From a virus: DNA of 47,462 bases. Below are positions 13,943-23,122 of the stretch, in pieces. The position numbers and the translations under genes were made by a program. The notes beneath the pieces are model-generated. The model was not told the origin of the DNA and did no database searches. It saw only the letters and a list, made by a program, of their open reading frames with translations. Each line of letters begins with the position of its first letter. Position 1 is the stretch's first letter. Location of the stretch: positions 1 through 47,462 of the IMG/VR virus record IMGVR_UViG_3300031578_000074; one strand, given 5' to 3'.

Positions 13943-14227
13943 TTAATTAAATATTTCAAGATTATAAATACCCGTAACTTCCTCTGTTCCCTGACAGACC
14001 TGTGCAGTTAAATAAGCAACACCGCCAATTTTCCCCGGTGGGTCATAATACGGACGTGCAGGATAATACGGAATAGGTTTGTACCATTGTATAATGGCAT
14101 TGGTTTCCAAAGTATATGACTTCCACTCTTTCGGGAGCAATTTGTCTAATACTTTAATTAGTTCATCAAATTTGACATTCTCATCAACTCTGATAATCTT
14201 TGCTTTCGTGTCAATTTGTAATCTCAT
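13943..14227 (-). CDS. hypothetical protein
   Basis: A 94-residue soluble protein. The front half (IDTKAKIIRVDENVKFDELIKVLDKLLP) looks like a small alpha/beta domain, and the centre has a Pro/Tyr-rich stretch (YKPIPYYPARPYYDPPG). The function is unknown. It is the penultimate gene of the late operon. The 93 bases upstream of it hold no recognisable signal. Confidence 0.5.
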   Translation of the reverse strand: MRLQIDTKAKIIRVDENVKFDELIKVLDKLLPKEWKSYTLETNAIIQWYKPIPYYPARPYYDPPGKIGGVAYLTAQVCQGTEEVTGIYNLEIFN

Positions 14228-14320
14228 AGTGTTTTTAAGTGATTAAATAATTATATAAGGGTTTATATTCCCAATTAATAAAAGTGCCTTAAACCGTCTG
14301 TAAATAGCCTTAATTTAAAA

Positions 14321-14701
14321 CTATCCCGCCTGTCTGATCTTTGTAACCTTTGTCGGGCCGTTAAATACAGTTGCCCCGAAATAAGTAAGTGCGATTGATA
14401 GTGTTAACAATAATAATTTCTTTACATCAATCACCCCATTAAGAATGATCATTGCCGCACCGTTAAGGATCCCGTTACCGATTGCAATTAATAACCCGGA
14501 AAATACATTTTTCCAGTTCCAGGTACCGGATGCAGTAATGGAAGTCAGGGCCGGGAGAAAAGCGTTCTTACCTACATAGATAAGCGTTGCACTGATTAAA
14601 CTTATAATCAATAATGCTGTATCAAGCGGAGTTGTGCTGAATGCTGTTACAACGACAGCCATTAAGGCCATCAGAAGGTTTTTAAAAAATTGTCCGTTCA
14701 T
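14321..14701 (-). CDS. multi-pass membrane protein, holin candidate
   Basis: A 126-residue membrane protein with three or four hydrophobic segments (about 8-38, 40-56, 65-87, 92-112). Size, topology and place at the end of the late operon fit a phage holin, the pore that lets endolysin reach the cell wall. There is no sequence match I can name, and the lysozyme-like gene is far away at 1052-1591, so this is a functional guess. Confidence 0.5.
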   Translation of the reverse strand: MNGQFFKNLLMALMAVVVTAFSTTPLDTALLIISLISATLIYVGKNAFLPALTSITASGTWNWKNVFSGLLIAIGNGILNGAAMIILNGVIDVKKLLLLTLSIALTYFGATVFNGPTKVTKIRQAG

Positions 14702-14727
14702 TGTTTTTATTTATTTGGTTTTGAAAC

Positions 14728-15054
14728 TCATAGTTTAAATACGAATACTAATACACTTACTATGATGAGCTGAAGGAATAACCATACACCAAGTCCGATA
14801 TAAACAAGTTTCTGTAATGATTCAACCCTTTGTTCAATCAATTTAAGACTTGGCTCTGTTATAAATGTTAAAGCCTGTTTATCTAATTGTGCCCTAATCT
14901 CATTCATTGATTCATGTTTCAACGTGTTAAGCTCGTCATTCTTTATAACAATATCCTTTAAAGACTGAAGCCTCTCATTAAAAAGATTCTCATATCCTTC
15001 CTGCCTCGTTTCAAGATAACGCTTTGATGTTAATATTGTCCATTCTTCTGTCAT
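14728..15054 (-). CDS. tail-anchored membrane protein
   Basis: A 108-residue protein with a charged, helical coiled-coil part (residues 10-80) and one C-terminal membrane segment (about 83-107). The topology suggests a cytoplasmic coiled coil anchored to the inner membrane. It overlaps the previous gene by 4 bases. Function unknown; membrane-protein run. Confidence 0.55.
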   Translation of the reverse strand: MTEEWTILTSKRYLETRQEGYENLFNERLQSLKDIVIKNDELNTLKHESMNEIRAQLDKQALTFITEPSLKLIEQRVESLQKLVYIGLGVWLFLQLIIVSVLVFVFKL

Positions 15055-15266
15055 TTCAAAGTATCATTTTTTGTTGTATCACAATGAATGCCTCTCACTG
15101 TTGAAGAAACACCTTTATCAGGATCTATTGTAAAACTATCCAGGTATTCCTTATCCTTTCTGTCCAAGTTATAATGCCATAAAGTTAACACTCCAAAGAC
15201 TACTGCAATAACTATAATAAACATCTTCAGAACATTAACAATAGTGACGTTATTTTTTTCGTTCAT
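15051..15266 (-). CDS. single-pass membrane protein, possible spanin-like
   Basis: A 71-residue protein with one membrane segment (about 8-30, VNVLKMFIIVIAVVFGVLTL) followed by a polar C-terminal domain containing one Cys. N-in/C-out topology with a short periplasmic tail resembles inner-membrane spanin subunits, but no lipoprotein partner is seen. The assignment is weak. It overlaps both neighbours. Confidence 0.5.
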   Translation of the reverse strand: MNEKNNVTIVNVLKMFIIVIAVVFGVLTLWHYNLDRKDKEYLDSFTIDPDKGVSSTVRGIHCDTTKNDTLK

Positions 15267-15549
15267 TGCTTAATAAAATATTTATCTTACCATCAATCGA
15301 AATAATATACTTCGTTAGCATTTCGTCTGTCTTAGCCGATTCATCAATATGTTGCCTCAAATTATTATTTATAATCGCATCCTGCTTATCAACATAATCA
15401 TAAGTAGGTCGGTTTTTTAATTCCGTAATTATATTATTTTCCCCTTCCCGTGCAGATATTAATCGCTGAGTTAACAGAACTACTATTATAGCAATAGAAG
15501 CAGAAAACAATCGCTCAAACCACTTTGAATTTAAAAACTTAATCCACAT
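15250..15549 (-). CDS. single-pass membrane protein with coiled-coil tail
   Basis: A 99-residue protein with an N-terminal membrane segment (about 13-30) and a long polar helical domain (residues 35-95) that looks like coiled coil. The arrangement is that of an inner-membrane spanin or a phage membrane scaffold; neither is proven. It overlaps both neighbours by 11-17 bases, so the run is tightly packed. Confidence 0.5.
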   Translation of the reverse strand: MWIKFLNSKWFERLFSASIAIIVVLLTQRLISAREGENNIITELKNRPTYDYVDKQDAIINNNLRQHIDESAKTDEMLTKYIISIDGKINILLSNERKK

Positions 15550-15925
15550 TTTTCATTATATTAACGCAAGCTATTAACCCTGTAATTATTAATCCAACTA
15601 AAGCAAAGCTCCAAATTATTGACCATGTTTCCAGTGATAATAAATATATCCCTGCAAAACAACTTATATGGTAAATCAGTTTTAAGATAAAATACGGAAT
15701 CAATACCCATTTACAAACCATCTTTAATACTCCGATAGTCAAAGAACATATTATTAATGCAAAGGTAAGTAATAAACCATTAACAGACAATGCCCATACA
15801 ACTGCCCAACTTTTATCCGATAATCCCAGGTAACCTTCATAGGAAATATGATAAAGACTGATCACGATTGCAAATAGTAATATACTCACAACCTCGACCA
15901 TCTCTATCATATTTACTTTTCTCAT
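15539..15925 (-). CDS. four-pass membrane protein
   Basis: A 128-residue hydrophobic protein with four predicted membrane helices (about 8-26, 36-62, 68-90, 98-122) and almost no soluble loop. No family is recognised. It is the centre of a seven-gene membrane-protein run and overlaps its neighbours by 4-11 bases. Confidence 0.55.
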   Translation of the reverse strand: MRKVNMIEMVEVVSILLFAIVISLYHISYEGYLGLSDKSWAVVWALSVNGLLLTFALIICSLTIGVLKMVCKWVLIPYFILKLIYHISCFAGIYLLSLETWSIIWSFALVGLIITGLIACVNIMKNVD

Positions 15926-16170
15926 TTCTTTTCCTTCTTTGGTTTCTTAACCGGTTTCGGCGATCTTGGTGGTGGCGGTGGTTTTGGTGCTGGAGGATCA
16001 ACTGGCATAATTTTACGTTTTAAATTAGTAACTATCAACAAAACTATTATCGAAATTCCAAATAATAAAGTCGGTACAAGTGCGCTCTTTTCCATGAGTT
16101 GCAAGGCAATTCCTGTTATAATCAATCCGAGAAAATAACTCACAAGGTACCATTTTATTTTAGCGTACAT
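15922..16170 (-). CDS. two-pass membrane protein with proline-rich tail
   Basis: An 82-residue protein. Two membrane helices (about 8-25 and 30-48) are followed by a tail of Pro and Lys (PPAPKPPPPPRSPKPVKKP). Proline-rich stretches of this kind are stiff and occur in envelope-spanning proteins such as TonB. Here the topology would leave the tail in the cytoplasm if the N-terminus is inside. Function unknown. Confidence 0.5.
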   Translation of the reverse strand: MYAKIKWYLVSYFLGLIITGIALQLMEKSALVPTLLFGISIIVLLIVTNLKRKIMPVDPPAPKPPPPPRSPKPVKKPKKEKK

Positions 16171-16585
16171 CTTTCTTTTTGTAAAGTAACGTAATCCCTC
16201 CTATAAAACAAAATAAATATGGCCAGAACAGAAAGTTCAAAGGAAATCCTGACCATACAAAAAACTTCTGAATCATAATATCAATCAACTTTGTGTTACC
16301 GATGAAGTTCCAATCAAGTCCGGCAAACAAATTATGAATAACGTTAAATAGTGCGAACCTTAATAAAAGAAAGCCGGCAATAACTTTAATAAACCTCCCA
16401 ACATCCCGTCTTTGATTTTCCAGTATCCCGGTAAAGAATCCATAGATCGTTAACACGATCCCACCAAACCAAATGGATTCAATTATTCCCGCTATCATAT
16501 GATGGTGCGCAAGTGCCAGACCATCGGATGCGGCCTTGAGAACGACTAAATATAGTGCTATTAATATATAAATATTTCTTACCAT
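16160..16585 (-). CDS. multi-pass membrane protein
   Basis: A 141-residue hydrophobic protein with about four membrane helices (5-20, 30-52, 65-85, 113-133). It overlaps the 3' end of the BNR/LamG adhesin gene by 7 bases and starts the run of seven membrane-protein genes. No family recognised. Confidence 0.55.
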   Translation of the reverse strand: MVRNIYILIALYLVVLKAASDGLALAHHHMIAGIIESIWFGGIVLTIYGFFTGILENQRRDVGRFIKVIAGFLLLRFALFNVIHNLFAGLDWNFIGNTKLIDIMIQKFFVWSGFPLNFLFWPYLFCFIGGITLLYKKKDVR

Positions 16586-18708
16586 CCGGCTACGTTATTT
16601 TTAACTTTTGTCATCTCGGCAAGACTTAATACTTTATTCCAGAATTTTACTTCACTCAAATAACCAACTAAATAATAATTATAATCATAAGCCGACCCCA
16701 GGTAGCAGGATGTAGTCGTATTTGTCATTCCTATGTATGTGCCTGTTTCTACTTGTTCATTCTGTGACTCCGCTAAATCTTTAAATATTTTTAATCCCGT
16801 TTCAACACCTGCCCCATCATAAGTTAAGCACCAAAATACTTCCGTATTTATTTCCGTATATGGTGCTCGTGCTACTATATTTTTTGTTCCATCAGCATCT
16901 AACATCTGGAATGCAAATTTACTTGAGGCTATTGATACATAATATTCATATGTTCCCGCCTTTGCCTTTGCAATTATACGTTGAACAGCCGTAACGCCAG
17001 ATACATTAATCTTTAATGTTATAGTAAATGGATGATCAGGACTACCATCGTCAAAAGAAAGAAGGTCTGAATCATAAATCAATATAGTATCGGGCGATCC
17101 GGTAAACTGGTATTTAGTTCCTGTAAGCGTTAATCCTGCATTTTTTGTAGCTCTTAATATACTTTTAATTGAAGGTAATGAAAGTGGTTTAGTATTACTA
17201 ACAAATCCACTTTCCCCCCAAAGAAATCCCTTATTTACATAAAGCACATCACTGTTTTGCCTTTGTGTAATTATTATTTTCCCATTAGCCACATGATCCT
17301 TAACAACATGGGGATAATAATAATTACCTCCGGCTATTGTTTCGTATTTACTCCATGTTGTGCCTAAATCATTACTTATCCAATGTTCAAAAACAACTGA
17401 ATACGGATCGTCAATGCCATAATTATTTGCATATAAATGGAATACATCACTCTCAACATCAAATGCAGTAACGATAGCTGTATTAAATTCGCCACTTATA
17501 GCTAAATCTACCATTACCCATGCCGTCCCGTTATGTTTCAATACAACTTGCTCAAGACTTGTATAATCTAATTCAACTGTACTTCTCGGAAATATAATAT
17601 ATGGTTTATTTGTTGAATCATGATTTATTTGTGCAAAGGGACAATAATAATCTCCCGAATCATAAGCCTTACAGTTATTTCCTGCCAAAATAATAGGTGT
17701 CGGCTGAACGTCTGAAGTAATATTAACCCAATTAGTGCCATTAAAGAATATATAATATACATTTAATCTTGTTGCAGCTTGTGTATTATTTCCGAATCCA
17801 ACAGCATGAATAGTATCACCAACTCCTTTTCGAAACATCCAATATGCAATATCTTCAGATACTACTGTCGCTGCACTCCAATTATCTCCTCCGTCAGCAC
17901 TTGTTTTATATCCCCAATCACAAGACGCACCTCCTAAAATTCGATAAAAAAGATATATCGTTCCGTCTGAAAATTCTATAAGTTGAGGGTAAGTACAAAC
18001 CTCTGCCCCTGGTGTCGGAGTTGTCATTGGGGTCCATGCTGTTATATCTTCTGGATTCGTGGATTTTGAATATTTAAGTTCAGAATTATGACTATCCCAT
18101 ACACAATGTATATAACCGGAACTATCAATTAAAATAGATGGTTGCCCATGATCATCTGTCAAAACAGCACCACCAATAATAACCCGATTGCTCCAAGCAC
18201 CAGTAGCATGAGTATAAGTTATTATATAAGGTTTATCAGAAAGAGCATTGTAAACTATATATGTTTTGCCATTGAAATATTGTGATGCGGCGTAACCCAA
18301 TGGCTGGTACGCTTTATCCCCAAGCACATCATCAAAATAATTATCAACTGAAGCAGGATCAAAATTCCATCCATCAATCATTGCACTATTAAAGGTTATA
18401 GCTGTCGTGGTGATTCCGGTACTTTCTGTTGCTCCCATATAGGAAACAATCTTAATAGTGTAAAGAGTGGCATTAGTCAGTCCTGTAATTTCCTTAAAAC
18501 CTATTCCATAAAGCACAGTTGAATTATAAGTATAGTTAGCACCCCCGTCTGTAGAAAGATAAATCTTAACTCCATCCGTACCGGGAGCATCAACCCATGT
18601 AATATTTATTTGCGTTTCACTTATAGTTATTGCAACAAGTCCTGATGGTGCTGCAACTACCGCTCCTCCTCCTTTATTAAACGGTATTCCAAGTCCTATT
18701 CCTAACAT
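16579..18708 (-). CDS. Fn3-BNR_4-LamG tail adhesin or depolymerase
   Basis: A 709-residue protein in three parts. After a glycine-rich start comes a fibronectin type III domain (about 20-105). A BNR_4-like beta-propeller covers about 120-490, with DDHGQPSILID, IHCVWDSHNSELKYSKS and two Asp-box-like motifs (SADGGDNW, SNDLGTTW). The C-terminus (about 520-705) is a LamG/concanavalin-type domain. BNR_4 domains occur in polysaccharide lyases and glycan-binding proteins. It is likely a tail-associated capsule-binding or degrading protein. It has no signal peptide, unlike its two upstream neighbours. Confidence 0.75.
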   Translation of the reverse strand: MLGIGLGIPFNKGGGAVVAAPSGLVAITISETQINITWVDAPGTDGVKIYLSTDGGANYTYNSTVLYGIGFKEITGLTNATLYTIKIVSYMGATESTGITTTAITFNSAMIDGWNFDPASVDNYFDDVLGDKAYQPLGYAASQYFNGKTYIVYNALSDKPYIITYTHATGAWSNRVIIGGAVLTDDHGQPSILIDSSGYIHCVWDSHNSELKYSKSTNPEDITAWTPMTTPTPGAEVCTYPQLIEFSDGTIYLFYRILGGASCDWGYKTSADGGDNWSAATVVSEDIAYWMFRKGVGDTIHAVGFGNNTQAATRLNVYYIFFNGTNWVNITSDVQPTPIILAGNNCKAYDSGDYYCPFAQINHDSTNKPYIIFPRSTVELDYTSLEQVVLKHNGTAWVMVDLAISGEFNTAIVTAFDVESDVFHLYANNYGIDDPYSVVFEHWISNDLGTTWSKYETIAGGNYYYPHVVKDHVANGKIIITQRQNSDVLYVNKGFLWGESGFVSNTKPLSLPSIKSILRATKNAGLTLTGTKYQFTGSPDTILIYDSDLLSFDDGSPDHPFTITLKINVSGVTAVQRIIAKAKAGTYEYYVSIASSKFAFQMLDADGTKNIVARAPYTEINTEVFWCLTYDGAGVETGLKIFKDLAESQNEQVETGTYIGMTNTTTSCYLGSAYDYNYYLVGYLSEVKFWNKVLSLAEMTKVKNNVAGW

Positions 18709-18709
18709 A

Positions 18710-20512
18710 TCATTGAGTTGTTAATCGTTTTCCATCTAATCCAAATAACTGTTTTCCATTCTCATCGAAAAGATAAGTAAAGGAAATCATTGTAAACTGA
18801 ACTGTCGCTCCATAAGATGTTCCTATGCCATTTGTAGCATAAGCTCTTACAAAATATGTCTGCCCTGCAGTAAGTCCCGGCATTGAACTTACAAATGCAC
18901 CCTCCCCACTACCGTCTATTGTAAAATCATCCAAGAGAGAAGGATTGCCTGTTGTATTCCAACACACACCTCTTGATGTTACTGCATCATCACCATCCCA
19001 TGTGACATTACCTCCACCGGAAGCACTTAATGTCGCAAAACTAACTATAACACCTGAAGTTGTAATATTCGGTAAAGCGGGAGGAGGAGGTTCTTCTTCC
19101 GCATCGTATTCGTAAGCACCTATATCGGGAGTAGCATCCCTGAGAAACCAATCATAATCATAGTTAATACCCACTCCCAAAGCTATATCTCTGGCAGGAG
19201 ATATGTCGGTTAAATGATAATCCGTTGCACTTGTAAACTCAGGATCATCTGATATTGAATGACTATCCTGTCCTGTAGATGTATTCCACTGTGCCAGAGT
19301 AGTATAATTTATGTACCCGGATAAAATGGCCACTTTTGAGACATTGTAAAGATTATAATCCCATGCGATTACAGCAACGGCAGCAGGATACACATATAAT
19401 GCTTGGTTTAATGCCCCAGAAAAGATGTTGTTTCTTATATAACAATTTGTGGTCGTAGCATCAAACAAACTTGCATACACATCAAACCCCATTACATTGC
19501 CCGTTTTCTGAGTATGAGAATATCCATAACCCGAACTTACACAAGTGTTATTTTCAAAATAAACTCCATTAACTGTTCCAGTAGTATTCCAATACCAAAA
19601 CTCAAAACCTGTATCACATTTATAGGTTATATTATTCCTTATCCGGCAATTAGATACAGCAACCGACCCATTCATATATTGCGATGTAATGCCCGAATCA
19701 AAACATTGAACCACGTAATTATTCTCGATTAAACAATTATTATGACTGCACCAAAATTCTATTCCATTGCCTAATCTTGTTGTTTTATCATCATCATGTT
19801 GTGTTTTTGTACCACCTATGAATGATATATCGCAATTACGAATAGTTATATTGCTTGTTGGATCAGCAACTGTACCACTTCCAGCTATTGCATGTCTCCC
19901 AAAATATCTAATATCTAATCCATCAATGGTTATATAATCAAGAGGGCCTATGTATATACACGTCAAATCAAGTGCAACTTCAATATTTGAATAATACGTA
20001 GCAGGATTACCCACAGAATATAAAGTAATCCAATGATTCGTTACATCCCATGACCATTTCCCTTGCGCATCAGGTGTAGTAAAAACCCTGAATCCGCAAC
20101 TGGCTTCATTATTAAAAATTAAATTGCCAGGGCCATAAATAGTACTATTAAAAGTAGCATCTGAATTTCTCCATAAATTACTTCCCTGATCAATCCAATC
20201 ACTTGTTGATGTTTCCTGCTTACTTCCTAATATTAAAGGTTTTGCACCAGTATCATAAGATATATAAGTAACATCTCCTGCTGCCGTACCAGCCCTTGCA
20301 GTAAGTCCTTTTTGCTCTCTCCATACTGATCCACATTTGAAATAAACATTATCACCATGAGCCAGAACAGTAGCATTAACTTTTGTTATTGTTGCCCATG
20401 CATTAGCATCATCAGCACCGGAAGCAAGATCATTACCCCCATTTTTTACGTAGTAGTCAGTTCCAAAAACCGAAAAGGAAACAAACCAAAGTAAAATTAA
20501 AAGTTTCTTCAT
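18710..20512 (-). CDS. parallel beta-helix tailspike-like protein with signal peptide
   Basis: A 600-residue protein. Residues 1-17 form a signal peptide (MKKLLILLWFVSFSVFG). Residues 19-470 have repeated N/G-rich turns typical of right-handed parallel beta helices of polysaccharide lyases (ITIDGLDIRYFGRHAI, NCLIENNYVVQCFDSGI, NCYIRNNIFSG) and end in PDIGAYEY, a common end of that domain. A Glu/Pro linker (EEEPPPP) leads to an Fn3-like domain (about 485-575). It probably degrades or binds host capsule. The signal peptide is unusual for a virion part. It overlaps the gene upstream by 4 bases. Confidence 0.75.
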   Translation of the reverse strand: MKKLLILLWFVSFSVFGTDYYVKNGGNDLASGADDANAWATITKVNATVLAHGDNVYFKCGSVWREQKGLTARAGTAAGDVTYISYDTGAKPLILGSKQETSTSDWIDQGSNLWRNSDATFNSTIYGPGNLIFNNEASCGFRVFTTPDAQGKWSWDVTNHWITLYSVGNPATYYSNIEVALDLTCIYIGPLDYITIDGLDIRYFGRHAIAGSGTVADPTSNITIRNCDISFIGGTKTQHDDDKTTRLGNGIEFWCSHNNCLIENNYVVQCFDSGITSQYMNGSVAVSNCRIRNNITYKCDTGFEFWYWNTTGTVNGVYFENNTCVSSGYGYSHTQKTGNVMGFDVYASLFDATTTNCYIRNNIFSGALNQALYVYPAAVAVIAWDYNLYNVSKVAILSGYINYTTLAQWNTSTGQDSHSISDDPEFTSATDYHLTDISPARDIALGVGINYDYDWFLRDATPDIGAYEYDAEEEPPPPALPNITTSGVIVSFATLSASGGGNVTWDGDDAVTSRGVCWNTTGNPSLLDDFTIDGSGEGAFVSSMPGLTAGQTYFVRAYATNGIGTSYGATVQFTMISFTYLFDENGKQLFGLDGKRLTTQ

Positions 20513-22650
20513 TTTTTCTTACGTCTTATGTAACCCATAAAGAATATTAGATTAAGTATTACCCAGCCACCCCTGACGGATGTCTTTGCAATATATAGTT
20601 TACCTGCTGATGTGTCAAGAAAGAACTGCCCTACCTGATCTGGCACTTGATAATTTGATGTATCTCCTGCTGCACTTCGCATTAATACTGATCTATCAGA
20701 ATGTTTAACATAATGAGTAATTGTATCAGCTCCATCATACATTGCTGCTTGAGTACCCACATAACCAATACTGTCTATTCCAATGATAGTATTACTGGCA
20801 GCATTACCAACCTTTAAAATATCAGTTGTTATTCCATTCACAAAAGTAGGTGCGCTTATATCAGCTTTTGTTTTTAAAAACTCAGAAGGATTATTACGAA
20901 ATTGCTCGATCCATAAATCTGATGTTTTTCTGTATTTTAGATTAATTACATCCTTTTCTCCTAAAATAATCGAATCCGTTTGTAAATATAATCCTGTACC
21001 ATTTCTTAGTGTCAATGAATGTGTATTACTATTGATGATCGCTATTTCCTGTCCATCATAGCCGTCAGCAATCTGTGGGTCAGCAGTGATTCTCATATCA
21101 CTTTCAAAATATGTGTAAATGTTTCTTCGCAGCATAGTTGCTGTTATTCCGGCCCCGACCGTAGGTAACGTGACTACAAATGGATAACCATCTCCCCTGT
21201 GTATAATACTTGCTCCCTCACAGTTTTGATAACGAGTTGCAAATGCCACACCTGTTGTAGTCGAACTATTTACCGTTGCTGTATAATTTAAACAAGACCC
21301 CCCATCAAAATGATAAATAGGTTCTGATCCTGTAAGATTAAATGCATTCCTTCCCCCCAATACGAAATCAGGGAAAACAGCAGCAGATGTACTTCCATCA
21401 GCAAGCCTAACTCTAATCGCTGCTTCGGTATCATCAGTAATATTATTTTTGTTAAAATTAATATAATTATCATCAATTACCAATCCGAAGAAATACTGAT
21501 AAACAGGGCCAACAGCGTTATAATAACCCTCTGCTAATATTATACCTTGTTCATCTGAATCGAAATAATTATCCTTGATTAATATATTATCTGCTGTTAT
21601 AGTTGTATTAGGTATATCTCTTGCGCCAATGTATATAGATTGTTCCTCATTGCCACCGAAATTATTACCGGCAATAAGAATATTTGAACCAAAGATATTT
21701 ACCCCCACTGTATGAGAAAAGGTAATGGTGTTATTGATTACCTTGAAATCATTTATCTGTGCAGCAGATGTCCCTCTTCCATAAACACCTCCATGACATT
21801 TTTCAAACCAACACTTTTCAATTGTATATAATCCTGAATGAGAATTATCATCAACTTTAAACGCATAATTCCCCGTTCCTAAAAAATACAAGTTTTCAAA
21901 CTTCATCTGCGTGACTCCTGATGCTACTATTCCATACTGATTATGTTTTGTTGTATCTCCTCGAAAATGAATATTACTAATTTTTAAAGGCAATCCCCAA
22001 CCAGTAGATGAATGATCAATAACGAGCATAGGTACATCAGCAGTACTTTCTATCTGTGTGCCTTGCCCATCTGTATATGATGATCCTGCACCTTCCAAAC
22101 TCGTACTTTCAGTTATTGATAGACTTCCCGATATTATAAACCTACCAAGAGGAAATACCACTGTTGCATCATGCGCCGCATCAATAGCAGCCTGTATTGC
22201 GGCTAAATCATCTGTTACCCCATCGCCAACAGCACCATAATCTTCTGCATAAAATATTCCTGTTTGTGTGTGAAGTGAATCGGCAAAATCAGCGCTATTG
22301 AGTTTTGTATTTAATTGCGTTTGTATATTACTTGTCGCTGTATTAAGATAATTAAATTGCGCTCCTGTGGTTGTTACTGAGGTTATTCCAAGATAAAATG
22401 GTGTCGGGAAAGTTAAAACTCCTGTTATTGTCGGAGAAGTAAACATTGTCGCCTTACTCTCATTTGTGACATTATTGAGATACTGAAAGATATTTAATTT
22501 AGATATCTTCCTGGTATTGCCACTTTGTACCAAGATAAACCAGTCAGCATTATTTATGCTTGTGGTTGTCGGCAAATCCGATATTTTTATTTGTGCAACA
22601 GATATAATCGATATCAATATTGCAACCCCAAACAACATTATTTTTTTCAT
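20509..22650 (-). CDS. tailspike with pectate-lyase-type beta helix and signal peptide
   Basis: A 713-residue protein. A signal peptide (1-19, ending ISVAQ) precedes a tail-fibre N-terminal motif (KISDLPTTTSINNADWFILV). Residues about 130-200 match the pectate_lyase_3 start (DYGAVGDGVTDDLAAIQAAID, then FPLGRFIISGSL). A parallel beta helix runs to about 450, and the C-terminus has a trimer-like cap (VGQFFLDTSAGKLYIA) followed by a hydrophobic and basic end. The combination of a phage fibre N-terminus and an export signal is odd. Its start overlaps the 54-residue ORF as ATGA and has GAAGGA as ribosome site. Confidence 0.8.
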   Translation of the reverse strand: MKKIMLFGVAILISIISVAQIKISDLPTTTSINNADWFILVQSGNTRKISKLNIFQYLNNVTNESKATMFTSPTITGVLTFPTPFYLGITSVTTTGAQFNYLNTATSNIQTQLNTKLNSADFADSLHTQTGIFYAEDYGAVGDGVTDDLAAIQAAIDAAHDATVVFPLGRFIISGSLSITESTSLEGAGSSYTDGQGTQIESTADVPMLVIDHSSTGWGLPLKISNIHFRGDTTKHNQYGIVASGVTQMKFENLYFLGTGNYAFKVDDNSHSGLYTIEKCWFEKCHGGVYGRGTSAAQINDFKVINNTITFSHTVGVNIFGSNILIAGNNFGGNEEQSIYIGARDIPNTTITADNILIKDNYFDSDEQGIILAEGYYNAVGPVYQYFFGLVIDDNYINFNKNNITDDTEAAIRVRLADGSTSAAVFPDFVLGGRNAFNLTGSEPIYHFDGGSCLNYTATVNSSTTTGVAFATRYQNCEGASIIHRGDGYPFVVTLPTVGAGITATMLRRNIYTYFESDMRITADPQIADGYDGQEIAIINSNTHSLTLRNGTGLYLQTDSIILGEKDVINLKYRKTSDLWIEQFRNNPSEFLKTKADISAPTFVNGITTDILKVGNAASNTIIGIDSIGYVGTQAAMYDGADTITHYVKHSDRSVLMRSAAGDTSNYQVPDQVGQFFLDTSAGKLYIAKTSVRGGWVILNLIFFMGYIRRKKK

Positions 22651-22811
22651 ATTCCTTCAATTATAATTATAGCTTCTCCTGTCTCAGTAGTTATTGCAAT
22701 CTCTCCCAGATCACCCTCGGTAACAAGAACATTAACAGGTATTATTTCCGGTTCATCAGCGACAATATCAGTACTTATCCTTACTCTTCCTATGCCTACC
22801 CTAAACGCCAT
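22647..22811 (-). CDS. 54-residue hypothetical protein
   Basis: A short ORF (MAFRVGIGRVRISTDIVADE...) rich in beta-branched residues, ending in AIIIIEGI. It overlaps the upstream gene by 11 bases and its stop overlaps the tailspike start as ATGA. The position between connector and tailspike genes suggests a small virion or assembly component. It may be one small beta domain. Confidence 0.6.
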   Translation of the reverse strand: MAFRVGIGRVRISTDIVADEPEIIPVNVLVTEGDLGEIAITTETGEAIIIIEGI

Positions 22812-23118
22812 AACCTACGTAGATAACCTCTGCCATAGATCGCTGTCCTCCTGCTTCCAGCTCATGGAATATCTTTCTGCAAACCTCAGGATCAATAAAT
22901 ATATTAGATGCAGTAAAGGTCTTCTCAATAGCCTCTCCGTCCGATTTATTATTTATCGGACAATATTTAAGATAACCTGTCGTCTCAGCACGAATAAAAA
23001 AACCTGCTTCATCGACAAAATCACCATCATCATTAAAGTTCATCGCCGGTGTTTGATTTACAAAATCAACCGCGATTACCCTTTGAATATCGAACATTGC
23101 TGTGTTTGGCGCTCCCAT
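22801..23118 (-). CDS. hypothetical virion-region protein
   Basis: A 105-residue protein with mixed strands and helices (GAPNTAMFDIQRVIAVDF, GFFIRAETTGYLKYCPI, DPEVCRKIFHELEAGG). No family recognised. It starts 5 bases below the connector gene and probably belongs to the head-tail interface. Confidence 0.55.
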   Translation of the reverse strand: MGAPNTAMFDIQRVIAVDFVNQTPAMNFNDDGDFVDEAGFFIRAETTGYLKYCPINNKSDGEAIEKTFTASNIFIDPEVCRKIFHELEAGGQRSMAEVIYVGYGV

Positions 23119-23122
23119 AATT

